From: Pararhizobium sp. A13
GTDB taxonomy: Bacteria > Pseudomonadota > Alphaproteobacteria > Rhizobiales > Rhizobiaceae
Length of the DNA stretch: 64,000 bases
Assembly: GCF_040126305.1 (NCBI RefSeq)
Contig: NZ_CP149511.1
Location: 1,054,001 to 1,118,000 of the forward strand
Direction of reading: 5' to 3'
The position numbers were made by a program, and so were the translations under genes. Positions 1 through 8,044 of this stretch are shown here, piece by piece; the stretch's first letter is position 1, and the number at the start of each line of letters is the position of its first letter. Below the pieces are notes generated by a model. That model ran no database searches. It saw only the letters and a list, made by a program, of their open reading frames with translations, and was not told the DNA's origin.

Positions 1-881
1 CCAACCTTTATGCGCGGAACCTCAATCGGAAGCGCACCCGCAACGTGGGTATTCTGGTTCCAGCCCTGACAGACCCTTTTTACGCCGAGATGGTCAACCG
101 GTTGGAATTGCGCTTAAGGGACGAAGGCTATTGGCCCATCGTGATCTCCTCGCATGGCTTGGCGGAGCTCGAGGCCGACGCCGTCAAGACGATGCTGTCG
201 CTAAAGGTTGCCGGAGCGGTGGTCGCGCCGCTTGGCCTGAAGTCCGACCCACGCGTTTTTGAGAAACTCGCTCAAAACCTCCCCTTCGTCTATTTCGATA
301 CATATATCGAGGGAAATACGCCGTTTATCGGCAACAACAACTATCAGAGCGTCGCAACGATCGTCGATTATCTCTGCCGGTCCGGAGACGCGCCCGCCTA
401 TCTCGATATCCCGCACGTCAATCACAATTCGCCGGAGAGGCTCGCAAGCTACATCGCCACAATGGAGGCCCAGGGATACGAGCCGATGGTGATTGAGACG
501 AATGCAGACTACACTTGGGATTTCGAGCGTATCGGATACGAGCAGATGGACGAATTGCTCGGTGCGAAACGGCTTCCGAGCAAGACCATCCTGTGCGCCA
601 ATGATCGTCTGGCTTTCGGCGTGATGGCAGCGGCGTTTGCGCGTGGACTTAAGATTGGCCGCAAGAAAGGCGACAACATTCGTATTGCCGCGCACGACGA
701 TCATCCTTTGAGCCGATACACCTGTCCACCGCTGACGACGATGGGGCAGGATTTCGCGTCCATGACCGCCGGCAGCGTCGATATGCTGCTGGCGCTTCTT
801 GGCGATGGCGATGCGCAGGTACCGACGATCCCGCGCAAAGTCAGCCTTGACGGAACGCTGGTCATGCGGAAATCGGCGTAG
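1..881 (+). CDS. LacI-family transcriptional repressor, 5' end outside the window
   Basis: The reading frame is open from position 3. It begins in the LacI hinge region (ARNLNRKRTRNVGILVP), directly before the periplasmic-binding-protein-like effector domain. The N-terminal helix-turn-helix therefore lies left of the window, and the GTG at 45 is not the true start. The effector domain reads through LVPALTDPFYAEMV to the C-terminal part with DDHPLSRYTCPPLTT, the usual place for the DNA-facing and dimer surface of this family. About 293 residues are visible. Such repressors normally bind a sugar or sugar phosphate and control a neighbouring catabolic operon. The sugar cluster at 1876-9075 is the obvious candidate, but this is inferred from position only. 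The gene is convergent with the esterase that ends at 900. Confidence 0.9.
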   Translation, partial: NLYARNLNRKRTRNVGILVPALTDPFYAEMVNRLELRLRDEGYWPIVISSHGLAELEADAVKTMLSLKVAGAVVAPLGLKSDPRVFEKLAQNLPFVYFDTYIEGNTPFIGNNNYQSVATIVDYLCRSGDAPAYLDIPHVNHNSPERLASYIATMEAQGYEPMVIETNADYTWDFERIGYEQMDELLGAKRLPSKTILCANDRLAFGVMAAAFARGLKIGRKKGDNIRIAAHDDHPLSRYTCPPLTTMGQDFASMTAGSVDMLLALLGDGDAQVPTIPRKVSLDGTLVMRKSA

Positions 882-899
882 CGCGCTGCCATCAGTGGT

Positions 900-1901
900 T
901 CAATCGGCCGCCCTTTCGAGACTGTGCCAGGCCGCAACTGCTTCTTCTACCGCTTGCCGGGCGGCGGGAATGTATTTTCCCATCGAGACAAAGCCATGAA
1001 TTTGCGCCTTCCAATGACGGATGATAACGCGGACACCATCATCCTTCAGTCGATTGGCGTAGTCCGTGCCCTCGTCCGCAAGAATGTCGAGGCTGGCAAT
1101 GGCAACGAAGGCGGCCGGCGCGCCTGCGAGCGTTCCCGCCCGCAGGGGAGAGACTCTCCAGTCGGAAATGTCGCCCGCATCGCGGACATAGTGATCGCGA
1201 AACCAATTCATTGTCGCTGCGGTCAAACCAAAACCTTCGGAAAAGCGGCGGTAGCTGTCGGTCGTTTGTGCAGCATCGGTATTCGGATAGAGAAGCAATT
1301 GCGCTGCAATCGGCGGGGCGTCGCCTGAGCGCGACATAAGCGCCAGCACAGCGGCAAGATTGCCGCCGGCGCTGTCACCTGCCACGGCGATCCGACGCGG
1401 ATCGATGCCGAGCTTAGGGACGGACGACGCCATAAAGGCGAGCGTTGCCGCACAATCCATCACTCCGGCAGGAAACTTGTGCTCAGGTGCCAAGCGGTAG
1501 TCCGGGCAAATCACCGTACACGCGGCAATATTGGCGAACCACCGGCAGATTTCGTCATGAGACTCGAGATTGCCAATCACCCAGCCGCCGCCGTGAAGAT
1601 AGAGTAGGCCAGAGCCGTTTTGAGCCGGCGCGCCGATGCCGCGATAGATGCGCAGAGTGATCGGGCCGTTCGGGCCGTTGATCCGGAGATCTTCAACGGA
1701 GGCGACAGGCTCCCTATCGCCTTGCAACATCGGGCAACCTGCATCGTAGTCGATGCGAGCCTCCTCCGGCGTGCCGGTTTCAAAGGGCCGTTGCTTTTCC
1801 CTCGCACCCATATCTAGAACACGCCGTGCGCCGTTGTCGATCTCTTCCACCATGCCCGCCTCTGCCGTGTTTCGCTCAAGCCAGAAAGCTTCGAGCTTCA
1901 T
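900..1901 (-). CDS. alpha/beta hydrolase of the hormone-sensitive-lipase (acetyl esterase) type
   Basis: A carboxylesterase-like enzyme of about 333 residues with the HSL-family oxyanion-hole motif HGGGW near residue 104 and the nucleophile elbow GDSAGGN near residue 175. An Asp (SLDILADEG) and a His (AQIHGF) near the C-terminus complete a plausible catalytic triad. Soluble, no signal peptide. The longest frame opens at 1940. I prefer the ATG at 1901, which has GGTGAAG just upstream and overlaps the preceding oxidoreductase by 26 nt; the ATG at 1853 is an alternative. It is probably cotranscribed with the oxidoreductase gene. In context it may release an acyl or lactone group from a sugar derivative, but the substrate cannot be read from the sequence. 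Confidence 0.85.
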   Translation of the reverse strand: MKLEAFWLERNTAEAGMVEEIDNGARRVLDMGAREKQRPFETGTPEEARIDYDAGCPMLQGDREPVASVEDLRINGPNGPITLRIYRGIGAPAQNGSGLLYLHGGGWVIGNLESHDEICRWFANIAACTVICPDYRLAPEHKFPAGVMDCAATLAFMASSVPKLGIDPRRIAVAGDSAGGNLAAVLALMSRSGDAPPIAAQLLLYPNTDAAQTTDSYRRFSEGFGLTAATMNWFRDHYVRDAGDISDWRVSPLRAGTLAGAPAAFVAIASLDILADEGTDYANRLKDDGVRVIIRHWKAQIHGFVSMGKYIPAARQAVEEAVAAWHSLERAAD

Positions 1902-3024
1902 CTTCACCAAGCAAAGGCGGCTGTTCCAGGGTCGCGCCAATGCTCACCGACTGATGACTTTCACCTGAGGTAAGAATGGCCTCCATGATTTCGAGCACGT
2001 GCAGGGCGAGGTCCCCTGATGCGCGTGGCGCCCTTCCGTCATGCAGCGACCGTACGAGGTCGGCAACGCCGAGCATGCGATAGTTTGCCCGATCGGGTGC
2101 GTTGAACGGCCAGTTCCGTTTACCGTAGAGCTCGGCTTCGCTCTCAAAATTACGCCAGTCGGCGCCACGCTCGGAGAGAGAAACCGTTCCACCGAATGTA
2201 TCTGGGTCGGGTAGGCGAATGGACCCTTCCGTGCCATGCAACTCGATAGGATGGTTGGAGTGACGGAAAACATCCCAGGATGCACCGAAATTCACGGCCG
2301 CGCCCGACTGAAACTCAAGCAGCGACAGGACGTTCGTCGGGGTGCCGACCTTGAATGTGGTATTTTGAAACGGACCTTCTGCGGTGATCAGGCGTTCCTC
2401 CTGGCCTTTCGTCGCCATGGCCATCACACGCACAACGGGGCCGAGCAGATTGACCATCATGGTCAGATAATAGGGGCCCATATCGAAAACCGGACCACCG
2501 CCTGGTTGATAGTAGAACTGCGGATTGGGGTGCCAATGTTCCATGCCACGCCCCATCATGAAGGCGGTGCCGCTCACCGGACGTCCGATCGCCCCTTCCT
2601 CCATCAGACGCCGAGCGCGTCTGCCCGCAGCACCGAGGAACGTATCTGGCGCCGAGCCGAGAAGGAGACCGCGCGCGCTTGCTTCCGCAACCAGGGTCCG
2701 GCCGTCGGCAGCCGAGGTCGCCAACGGCTTTTCGGTGAAGACATGCTTGCCGGCAGACAGCGCAGACATGGTGACGTCGAAGTGTACTGCGGGAATGGTC
2801 AGGTTGAGGACGAGGTCGATCTCGGAATCGGCAAGAAGCTGATCGACGCTTTCGGCGCGGATGTTGTATTCGCGTGCGCGAAGAGCCGCCATGTCGGCCG
2901 AGATGTCGGCGCAGGCGCGCAACTCGATGCCGGCAAACAGCGCGGCGTTTTTCAAATAAGTCATAGAGATATTGCCGCAACCGATTACGCCAAGGCCGAT
3001 CTTATCCTTTGTTTTTACAACCAT
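1876..3024 (-). CDS. Gfo/Idh/MocA-family NAD(P)-dependent sugar dehydrogenase
   Basis: About 382 residues. The N-terminal Rossmann fold has the dinucleotide-binding signature GLGVIGCGNIS, followed by the family's TEKPLA motif (FTEKPLATSAADG) that carries the catalytic Lys of the E-K-P tripeptide. The C-terminal alpha/beta substrate domain contains GGGPVFDMGPYYLTMMVNLLG, with the GGG..D.G.Y pattern typical of the family. It probably oxidises or reduces a hydroxyl of a sugar, inositol or glycoside. The start at 3024 is chosen over the longer frame at 3084 because GGGAGGA lies about 10 nt upstream of this ATG. The gene is divergent from the catabolic operon that begins near 3204, and the two share an intergenic region with candidate operator repeats. 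Confidence 0.88.
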   Translation of the reverse strand: MVVKTKDKIGLGVIGCGNISMTYLKNAALFAGIELRACADISADMAALRAREYNIRAESVDQLLADSEIDLVLNLTIPAVHFDVTMSALSAGKHVFTEKPLATSAADGRTLVAEASARGLLLGSAPDTFLGAAGRRARRLMEEGAIGRPVSGTAFMMGRGMEHWHPNPQFYYQPGGGPVFDMGPYYLTMMVNLLGPVVRVMAMATKGQEERLITAEGPFQNTTFKVGTPTNVLSLLEFQSGAAVNFGASWDVFRHSNHPIELHGTEGSIRLPDPDTFGGTVSLSERGADWRNFESEAELYGKRNWPFNAPDRANYRMLGVADLVRSLHDGRAPRASGDLALHVLEIMEAILTSGESHQSVSIGATLEQPPLLGEDEARSFLA

Positions 3025-3124
3025 ATTTCTTATTCCTCCCGAAATCACAAAGCTGTTGCATCCACGATCGGCGCTGCCACCCAAGGTGAGACCAGCTGAT
3101 TTAAAGCATTTTATTTATTGACGC

Positions 3125-3154
3125 GCGATAATTTTTTATGAAACATGCGATAAT
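3125..3154. promoter_or_regulatory. pair of GCGATAAT direct repeats in the divergent promoter region
   Basis: GCGATAAT occurs at 3125-3132 and again at 3147-3154. The repeats are 22 bp apart, about two helical turns, in an AT-rich patch between the divergent sugar dehydrogenase (start 3024) and the broken ABC operon (start 3204). The spacing and placement suit an operator for the adjacent LacI-type repressor or another regulator. Inferred from pattern only; the repeats are direct rather than palindromic, which is unusual for LacI-family sites. Confidence 0.3.
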
Positions 3155-3203
3155 GCTGGCGCGGGAATTTTGGAGGTTGCCAGTCGTTCGTGGGAGGCAA
3201 AAA

Positions 3204-3763
3204 ATGACAGATTTCGGGGAAGCGTCAGCAGGCTCGAACGTTGCCGTTCCGTCAACGATGGTCGATCGTCGGCAGTTGCGTATAGGGACGGCGGGCGCGG
3301 CGCTCAGTGCCACGACCATCGGCGTTGCAGTGGCCTGCATCACTACATCCTGAACTCGCGGATCGTGTCGGTAGGAACCATGGCTCTTTGCTTATTCACC
3401 GGCTCGCTCGCTGCCTACACGCTCCCGCGTGAGATCGATGAAGCCGCGCGTATGGACGGCGTCGGCGTCCGCTGCCCGCTCCGGCACACCATCCTGCCGA
3501 TGTCGCTTCCCAGCCTGGTGACCATGGGCCTGCTCGCCTTCATCACCGCCTGGAACGAGTTCCTAATCGCCCTTGCGTTTACGTCCAATAGCGACAGCCA
3601 GACCATTCCCGTGGGGATCGCCGTTTTCATGAACCAATATTACGTGCCCTGGGGAGACATCGCCGCGGCCCCGGCGGCTGTGACGGTACCGCTTGTTGTT
3701 CTGGTCCTGTCTTTCCAGCGGCACATTCTCGAGGGCCTCGCACAGCGCGGAATCAAGGACTAA
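3204..3763 (+). pseudogene. deletion fusion of an ABC sugar-binding protein leader and a permease fragment
   Basis: After a good ribosome-binding site (GGGAGG), the ATG at 3204 opens a frame reading MTDFGEASAG, then VDRRQLRIGTAGAALSA. This looks like the twin-arginine leader of a carbohydrate-binding lipoprotein or periplasmic protein. It stops at about 3353. From about 3335 a different frame reads HYILNSRIVSVGTMALCLFT, the start of a carbohydrate ABC permease of the MalG type, and continues to 3763. Inside the permease, SLAAYTL is joined directly to PREIDEAARMDG, so roughly 75 residues (several membrane helices) before the EAA loop are missing. The body of the binding protein, the first permease and the ATPase are absent. 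The C-terminal part from the ATG at 3379 could be translated but cannot form a transporter. I call it a remnant left by at least two deletions. Confidence 0.8.
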
Positions 3764-3767
3764 TAAT

Positions 3768-4586
3768 ATGACCAAGGATTTGAAGGTCGGCTGCCAGACG
3801 TTCACATGGGAAATGCTCGGCGGGGCGTGGACCGGAACGCCCGACGACCTGCTGTCGGCGATCTCCGCTGCCGGTTATTCCGGCATAGAAATAACGGATA
3901 CGATGATCGGTGGTTACGCCGATAGGCCGGCGGATTTCGCCAAGGCTTTGACGGCGCGTGGATTGCAGCTCGTATCGTTCGCCTTCGGCTCCAAAAGCGG
4001 CTTTACGCTCGCCGACCAGATCGAAAACGACTTGGTGGCAGCACAACGCTGGATCGATTTCGCCGCCAGATTTCCAGGTGCGCTCGTCTCCATCGGCTCG
4101 GCGACGGTGGTGTCCGAAGGGCCACTCGCCGACAAGTTTGCCATTGCTGCCGAGTTCTACAATCGTGCCGGCGCGCTGGGCAAGGCATCCGGCATCGACA
4201 TTGCCGTCCATCCGAGTTCGCACCACAACACGCTGCTTTTCAACCGCGCGGACTACGATCGGATTTTCCTTCTTCTCGACAGCTCATTGGTCGGCTGGGT
4301 TCCCGATACCGGTCATATTCTGCGCGGTCACGACGACATCCTCGATACGATGCGCACTTACCAGGATCGCATTCGCTATCTGCACCTCAAAGATGTCGAT
4401 GCGCATGATCGATGGGCGATGCTCGGCCAGGGCATACTCGATACGCCAGCGGTCATCGAGATCGTAAGGAACGCGCCGCGCTTCAACGGATGGCTGGTGC
4501 TGGAAGAAGAATCCGAGGCGGCCGCCGCCGATCCTGCCGGCGCTGTGAAGATCAACCGCGCAACGATGCGCACATACGGCGCCTGA
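3768..4586 (+). CDS. sugar phosphate isomerase/epimerase (xylose-isomerase-like TIM barrel)
   Basis: 272 residues starting at the ATG at 3768, five bases after the permease remnant's stop, with AAGGA upstream. The N-terminus MTKDLKVGCQTFTWEML and the later segments SLVGWVPDTGHILRGHDD and IRYLHLKDVDAHDRWAMLGQG match the IolE/IolI-like AP-endonuclease-2 fold family. In that family His, Asp and Glu side chains at the ends of the barrel bind a divalent metal (here D and H in PDTGH, H and D in HLKDVD, and a late E). The likely reaction is isomerisation, epimerisation or dehydration of a keto-sugar or inositol derivative. First intact gene of the plus-strand catabolic operon. Confidence 0.85.
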   Translation: MTKDLKVGCQTFTWEMLGGAWTGTPDDLLSAISAAGYSGIEITDTMIGGYADRPADFAKALTARGLQLVSFAFGSKSGFTLADQIENDLVAAQRWIDFAARFPGALVSIGSATVVSEGPLADKFAIAAEFYNRAGALGKASGIDIAVHPSSHHNTLLFNRADYDRIFLLLDSSLVGWVPDTGHILRGHDDILDTMRTYQDRIRYLHLKDVDAHDRWAMLGQGILDTPAVIEIVRNAPRFNGWLVLEEESEAAAADPAGAVKINRATMRTYGA

Positions 4587-4597
4587 GGAAAAAGAGA

Positions 4598-5674
4598 ATG
4601 ATCCAAAAGGAAAATCGCCGTCTTCGCGTCGGTGTGCTCGGTTGTGGACCGATCGCCCAGTTTGCGCATCTGGAATCCTGTGTGAAGGCCACAAACGCGG
4701 ACCTCTACGCCATTTGCGACGCGGCACCTGATCTGCTTGCCCGGATGGGCGCGACTTACGAGCCGCAGAAGATGTTCGGCGACTACGACGCCATGCTGGC
4801 CGACCCCGATCTGGACGCCATCATTGTCGCGACCTCGGACGCCTATCACGTGCCGATGTCCATCAAAGCGCTCGATGCCGGCAAACATGTCCTGTGCGAG
4901 AAGCCGATCGGCGTTTCGGTCGCGGAGGGTGAGCAGCTTGCAGACGCGGTCAAACGCTCCGGCAAGATCCTGCAGGTCGGCCACATGAAGCGTTTCGATC
5001 CAGCGCTTGAGGCCGCGCGTGATTTTGTTCGCGACGATATCGGACAGATTTTCGCACTGAAGGCATGGTACTGCGATTCAACCCATCGTTATACCAATAC
5101 CGACGCGGTGCAACCGCTTCCCGTTACCAGCAAGTTGGCGCGCAAACCTGCCGGCAATCCGAAAGCCGATCTGCGGCAATATTTCATGCTCGCGCATGGC
5201 TCGCACCTGGTCGACACGGCTCGCTTTTTCTGCGGCGAGATCACCGCCGTGCGGGCGCGGCTATTGGAACGTGCCGGCGTTTATTGCTGGTTCGTGGAAA
5301 CCGAATTTGCCAATGGCGCGCTCGGCCACCTCGACCTGACGGTCGCCGTCCGCATGGATTGGCATGAGGGTTTCCAGCTTTACGGCGAAAACGGTTCCGT
5401 TCTCGCAAAAACATTCAATCCCTGGTACTTCCGTTCCAGCGAGGTCGAGATCTTTCATGAGAAGGATGCGACAAGCCGAAAGCCGCTTGGCGCGGACGGA
5501 CACTTCTTCCGCCGGCAGCTTGAAGGGCTCGCCGATACCGTACTCAACGGTGCGCCCATGCGCGGTGCCAATGTCGACGACGGCATCGCCTCGATCCGAG
5601 CAATGGTTGCGATCGCGCGGTCAGTGGAGACCGGAGACCGGGTGGAGATCGCGTCCGTGACGGGGTCGGTCTGA
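4598..5674 (+). CDS. Gfo/Idh/MocA-family NAD(P)-dependent dehydrogenase
   Basis: 358 residues from the ATG at 4598. The longer upstream frame is ignored because it overlaps the preceding gene and has no function-like sequence. Rossmann signature RVGVLGCGPIAQFAHLES, catalytic-lysine motif LCEKPIGVSVAEGEQLA, and a substrate-domain stretch FMLAHGSHLVDTARFFCGE with the Asp and His positions expected for catalysis. The C-terminal half is a beta-sheet domain as usual for the family. It is the second dehydrogenase of the cluster and differs clearly from the minus-strand one, so the two probably act at different steps, as in known 3-keto-sugar and scyllo-inositol routes. Its stop overlaps the next start (ATGA), which implies translational coupling. 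Confidence 0.88.
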   Translation: MIQKENRRLRVGVLGCGPIAQFAHLESCVKATNADLYAICDAAPDLLARMGATYEPQKMFGDYDAMLADPDLDAIIVATSDAYHVPMSIKALDAGKHVLCEKPIGVSVAEGEQLADAVKRSGKILQVGHMKRFDPALEAARDFVRDDIGQIFALKAWYCDSTHRYTNTDAVQPLPVTSKLARKPAGNPKADLRQYFMLAHGSHLVDTARFFCGEITAVRARLLERAGVYCWFVETEFANGALGHLDLTVAVRMDWHEGFQLYGENGSVLAKTFNPWYFRSSEVEIFHEKDATSRKPLGADGHFFRRQLEGLADTVLNGAPMRGANVDDGIASIRAMVAIARSVETGDRVEIASVTGSV

Positions 5675-6492
5675 TGAAGATCGGAATATTCTCCAAAACC
5701 TTTCCGGGCACCGATCCTCTGGCCGTGCTGTCTGCGGTGCGCAACAGCGGCTATGCAAACACCCAGTTCAACCTTGCCTGCTGTGGTCTGCCGTCGATGC
5801 CCGATACTGTGCCGGGCGATGTCATAACGGCGATCCGCACGGGCGCGAAAACCGCCGGCGTTTCGCTTGCGGCCTTGTCCGGGACCTACAACATGGCCCA
5901 TCCCGATCTGTCCGTGCGGGAAACGGGCATGCGGCAGCTCGCAGTTATCATCGAGACGGCAGCCGCACTATCCATTCCGCTTGTTACCCTTTGCAGCGGA
6001 ACCCGCAACGCCGAAGATCAATGGGCATATCATCCCGGCAATGCCGATCCGTCGGCTTGGGCGGATATGGCAAAGGAGATGTCGAAAGCCCTGGTGCTTG
6101 CCGAAAGGCACGGCGTCGAACTCGGCATCGAACCCGAACAGGCCAACATCGTCACCTCGGCCGCGGACGCCAAGCGGCTGATCGCCGAGATGGGCTCCAC
6201 TCGGCTGCGCATCATTCTCGATCCGGCCAATCTGTTTGAGACGGCAGCGCCGGCCGAAGCACTTGCCATCGTTACCGAGGCTGTTGAAACGGCAGCCGGA
6301 CACATCGCCATTGCGCATGCGAAGGACCGCTGTGCCGATGGCCGTTTTGCCACTGCGGGACAAGGAATCGTCAATTTCCCGGATTTCATCGCGCGGCTGA
6401 AGGCGACCGGCTTCGACGGTCCACTCGTCACGCACGGTCTTTCGGCGGCAGAGGCGCCAGGTGTTGCCCGCTTTCTCGAAGGATTGATCTGA
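5674..6492 (+). CDS. second sugar phosphate isomerase/epimerase of the operon
   Basis: 272 residues, start ATG at 5674 overlapping the previous stop. The TIM-barrel family is recognised from MKIGIFSKTFPGTDPLAVL, the mid-protein ELGIEPEQANIV (metal-binding Glu), RIILDPANLFE (Asp), HIAIAHAKDR (His, Lys, Asp) and the C-terminal FDGPLVTHGLS. In the last motif the usual late Glu is replaced: families often read LVIEH.., here LVTHG, so the fourth metal ligand may be missing or displaced. It belongs to the same broad family as the gene at 3768 but is only distantly similar to it, suggesting consecutive steps on one pathway rather than duplication. Confidence 0.83.
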   Translation: MKIGIFSKTFPGTDPLAVLSAVRNSGYANTQFNLACCGLPSMPDTVPGDVITAIRTGAKTAGVSLAALSGTYNMAHPDLSVRETGMRQLAVIIETAAALSIPLVTLCSGTRNAEDQWAYHPGNADPSAWADMAKEMSKALVLAERHGVELGIEPEQANIVTSAADAKRLIAEMGSTRLRIILDPANLFETAAPAEALAIVTEAVETAAGHIAIAHAKDRCADGRFATAGQGIVNFPDFIARLKATGFDGPLVTHGLSAAEAPGVARFLEGLI

Positions 6493-7322
6493 TGGCAAGA
6501 ACGGCAGTTCTAATGCGCGACGATGCAAGGCTTGCCGTCTTCGAAAGCGGCCAAGGGCTTCCGGTCCTCTTTCAGCATGGATTGGGGGGCGACGAGGCGC
6601 AGGCCGCTCAAGCCTTTCCTGATCTGGAGGGGTTGCGGCGGCTGACGATCGAATGCCGTGGCCACGGCGCGTCGTCGCTTGGCAGCACGCGGCCTTTTTC
6701 AATCAGGATGTTTGCAGAGGATATTCTGGTCGCGGCCACAGATCGCGGGATCGACCGTCTGGTGGTCGGGGGCATTTCCATGGGTGCGGCGATTGCGCTG
6801 CATTTGGCCCACCACCATGTCGAACGCGTCGCCGCACTTGTGCTCGTCCGGCCCGCCTGGACATTTACGGCCGCGCCAGACAACTTGGCGCCGATCCGCG
6901 TCGTTGCAGATTTGATCCGGTCCCATCCGCTCGACGAAGCCAGAACCCTTTTCTCGAACTCCGAAATTGCCGCGCATCTGAGAGAAAACGCCCCGGATAA
7001 CCTCGCCTCCCTGCTTGGCTACTTCGACCGGCCAGATGCCGCTGCGTTCGCAGAAGTCCTTGCCGGCATTGCTGCTGATGGACCTGAGGTGTCGCGTGCA
7101 ACGGCGGCGGCCTTTGCCATCCCGACCATTGTCATCGGCAACAAGCAAGATGCCATACATCCACTGCCGTCCGCACATGTCCTTGCCGAGATCATACCGG
7201 GTGCCAGTTTTGTCGAAGTCGCGGCCAAGGCCACGGACAAGGCCCGGCATTTCGCGGACGTCCAAGAGGCCATTGCACGATTCCTAGCATCCAACACCAT
7301 CCGGAGCCTCGTCACCTCATGA
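6492..7322 (+). CDS. alpha/beta-fold hydrolase
   Basis: 276 residues, start ATG at 6492 overlapping the previous stop. Typical small soluble alpha/beta hydrolase: the oxyanion segment LFQHGLGGDEAQA near residue 28, nucleophile elbow GISMGAAIAL (Ser near residue 97), an acid in GNKQDAIHP, and a candidate catalytic His in KARHFADVQEAI close to the C-terminus. No signal peptide or membrane helix. In a sugar operon it could hydrolyse a lactone or an ester; lactonase action after a dehydrogenase step is a natural reading, but nothing in the sequence fixes the substrate. The stop overlaps the following start (ATGA at 7319-7322). Confidence 0.82.
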   Translation: MARTAVLMRDDARLAVFESGQGLPVLFQHGLGGDEAQAAQAFPDLEGLRRLTIECRGHGASSLGSTRPFSIRMFAEDILVAATDRGIDRLVVGGISMGAAIALHLAHHHVERVAALVLVRPAWTFTAAPDNLAPIRVVADLIRSHPLDEARTLFSNSEIAAHLRENAPDNLASLLGYFDRPDAAAFAEVLAGIAADGPEVSRATAAAFAIPTIVIGNKQDAIHPLPSAHVLAEIIPGASFVEVAAKATDKARHFADVQEAIARFLASNTIRSLVTS

Positions 7323-8044
7323 CGTCCAAAACCCTTTCTGGCCCTGCCGCCATCGCCTCTCTGCCCCGCAACCGCCTGCTCGGCGAGTTCTCTCTCTGGT
7401 CGGCCGATCTTGTCAATATGGAAGCCGATTTGAAGCGCATTGAGCCGCACGTGGATCTGCATCACATTGACGTCGCCGATGCGCGCTTCACGCCAGGCTT
7501 CCTGTTCTTCCCCGATTTTGTCGCTCGGATTGCCCAATCGACGGCTAGACCGATCCATGTGCATCTCATGGTCGAAGCCGAAATCGTCGAAGAACAGACA
7601 CGACAGTTTATAGAGGCCGGTGCCGACCTCATCAGCGTTCACGCGGAAAACGGCGAAGCCGGCCTGCGTGCGGTTCGGCTTGCGAAGACACTGGGTGCCG
7701 AAGCCGGCGTCGTGTTGCGACTGGAGACCTCTGTTGCGGTGGCAAAGCCGTTCCTCGAGCACGTTGCGTTCATGACATTGCTCGGAACATCGATCGGCGT
7801 CAAAGGACAGAGCCTCTCCGAAAAGGCATGCGACCGGCTGATCGAGGCCCGTTCGCTCTTGAGGCAAGCCGGACGCGAAGACCAGGTGATCCTGGCTGCC
7901 GACGGTGGCATTCGCGAGCAGACCGTGCCGCGCCTGCGCGCAGCCGGAGCGCAGACGGTCGTTCTCGGCTCTCTCGCATTCGGCGACAAGAATCTGAATG
8001 ACCGAATGACCTGGCTGCATGGACTGGAGAGCAAAGTTCAGTGA
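7319..8044 (+). CDS. ribulose-phosphate 3-epimerase family protein
   Basis: 241 residues, TIM-barrel protein of the RPE/AlsE family. Landmarks: EFSLWSADLVNMEADL (the Ser of strand 1), DLHHIDVADARFTPG (catalytic Asp with the metal His; the usual MDGxFVPN is altered to ADARFTPG), IHVHLMV (metal His and Met), GTSIGVKGQ and ILAADGGIREQTV (second catalytic Asp and the phosphate-binding loop GGI), then VVLGSLAFG. The deviations from the housekeeping Rpe consensus, together with the neighbouring ROK kinase, suggest a dedicated epimerase for a phosphorylated hexulose or pentulose (compare AlsE with AlsK in allose catabolism), not the Calvin/pentose-phosphate enzyme. Ends 4 nt inside the next gene. 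Confidence 0.83.
   Translation: MTSKTLSGPAAIASLPRNRLLGEFSLWSADLVNMEADLKRIEPHVDLHHIDVADARFTPGFLFFPDFVARIAQSTARPIHVHLMVEAEIVEEQTRQFIEAGADLISVHAENGEAGLRAVRLAKTLGAEAGVVLRLETSVAVAKPFLEHVAFMTLLGTSIGVKGQSLSEKACDRLIEARSLLRQAGREDQVILAADGGIREQTVPRLRAAGAQTVVLGSLAFGDKNLNDRMTWLHGLESKVQ

Noticed and set aside
3170..3763. Intact carbohydrate ABC permease
   Set aside because: The first 50 residues of this frame are not permease-like, and about 75 residues are missing before the EAA loop, removing several membrane helices.
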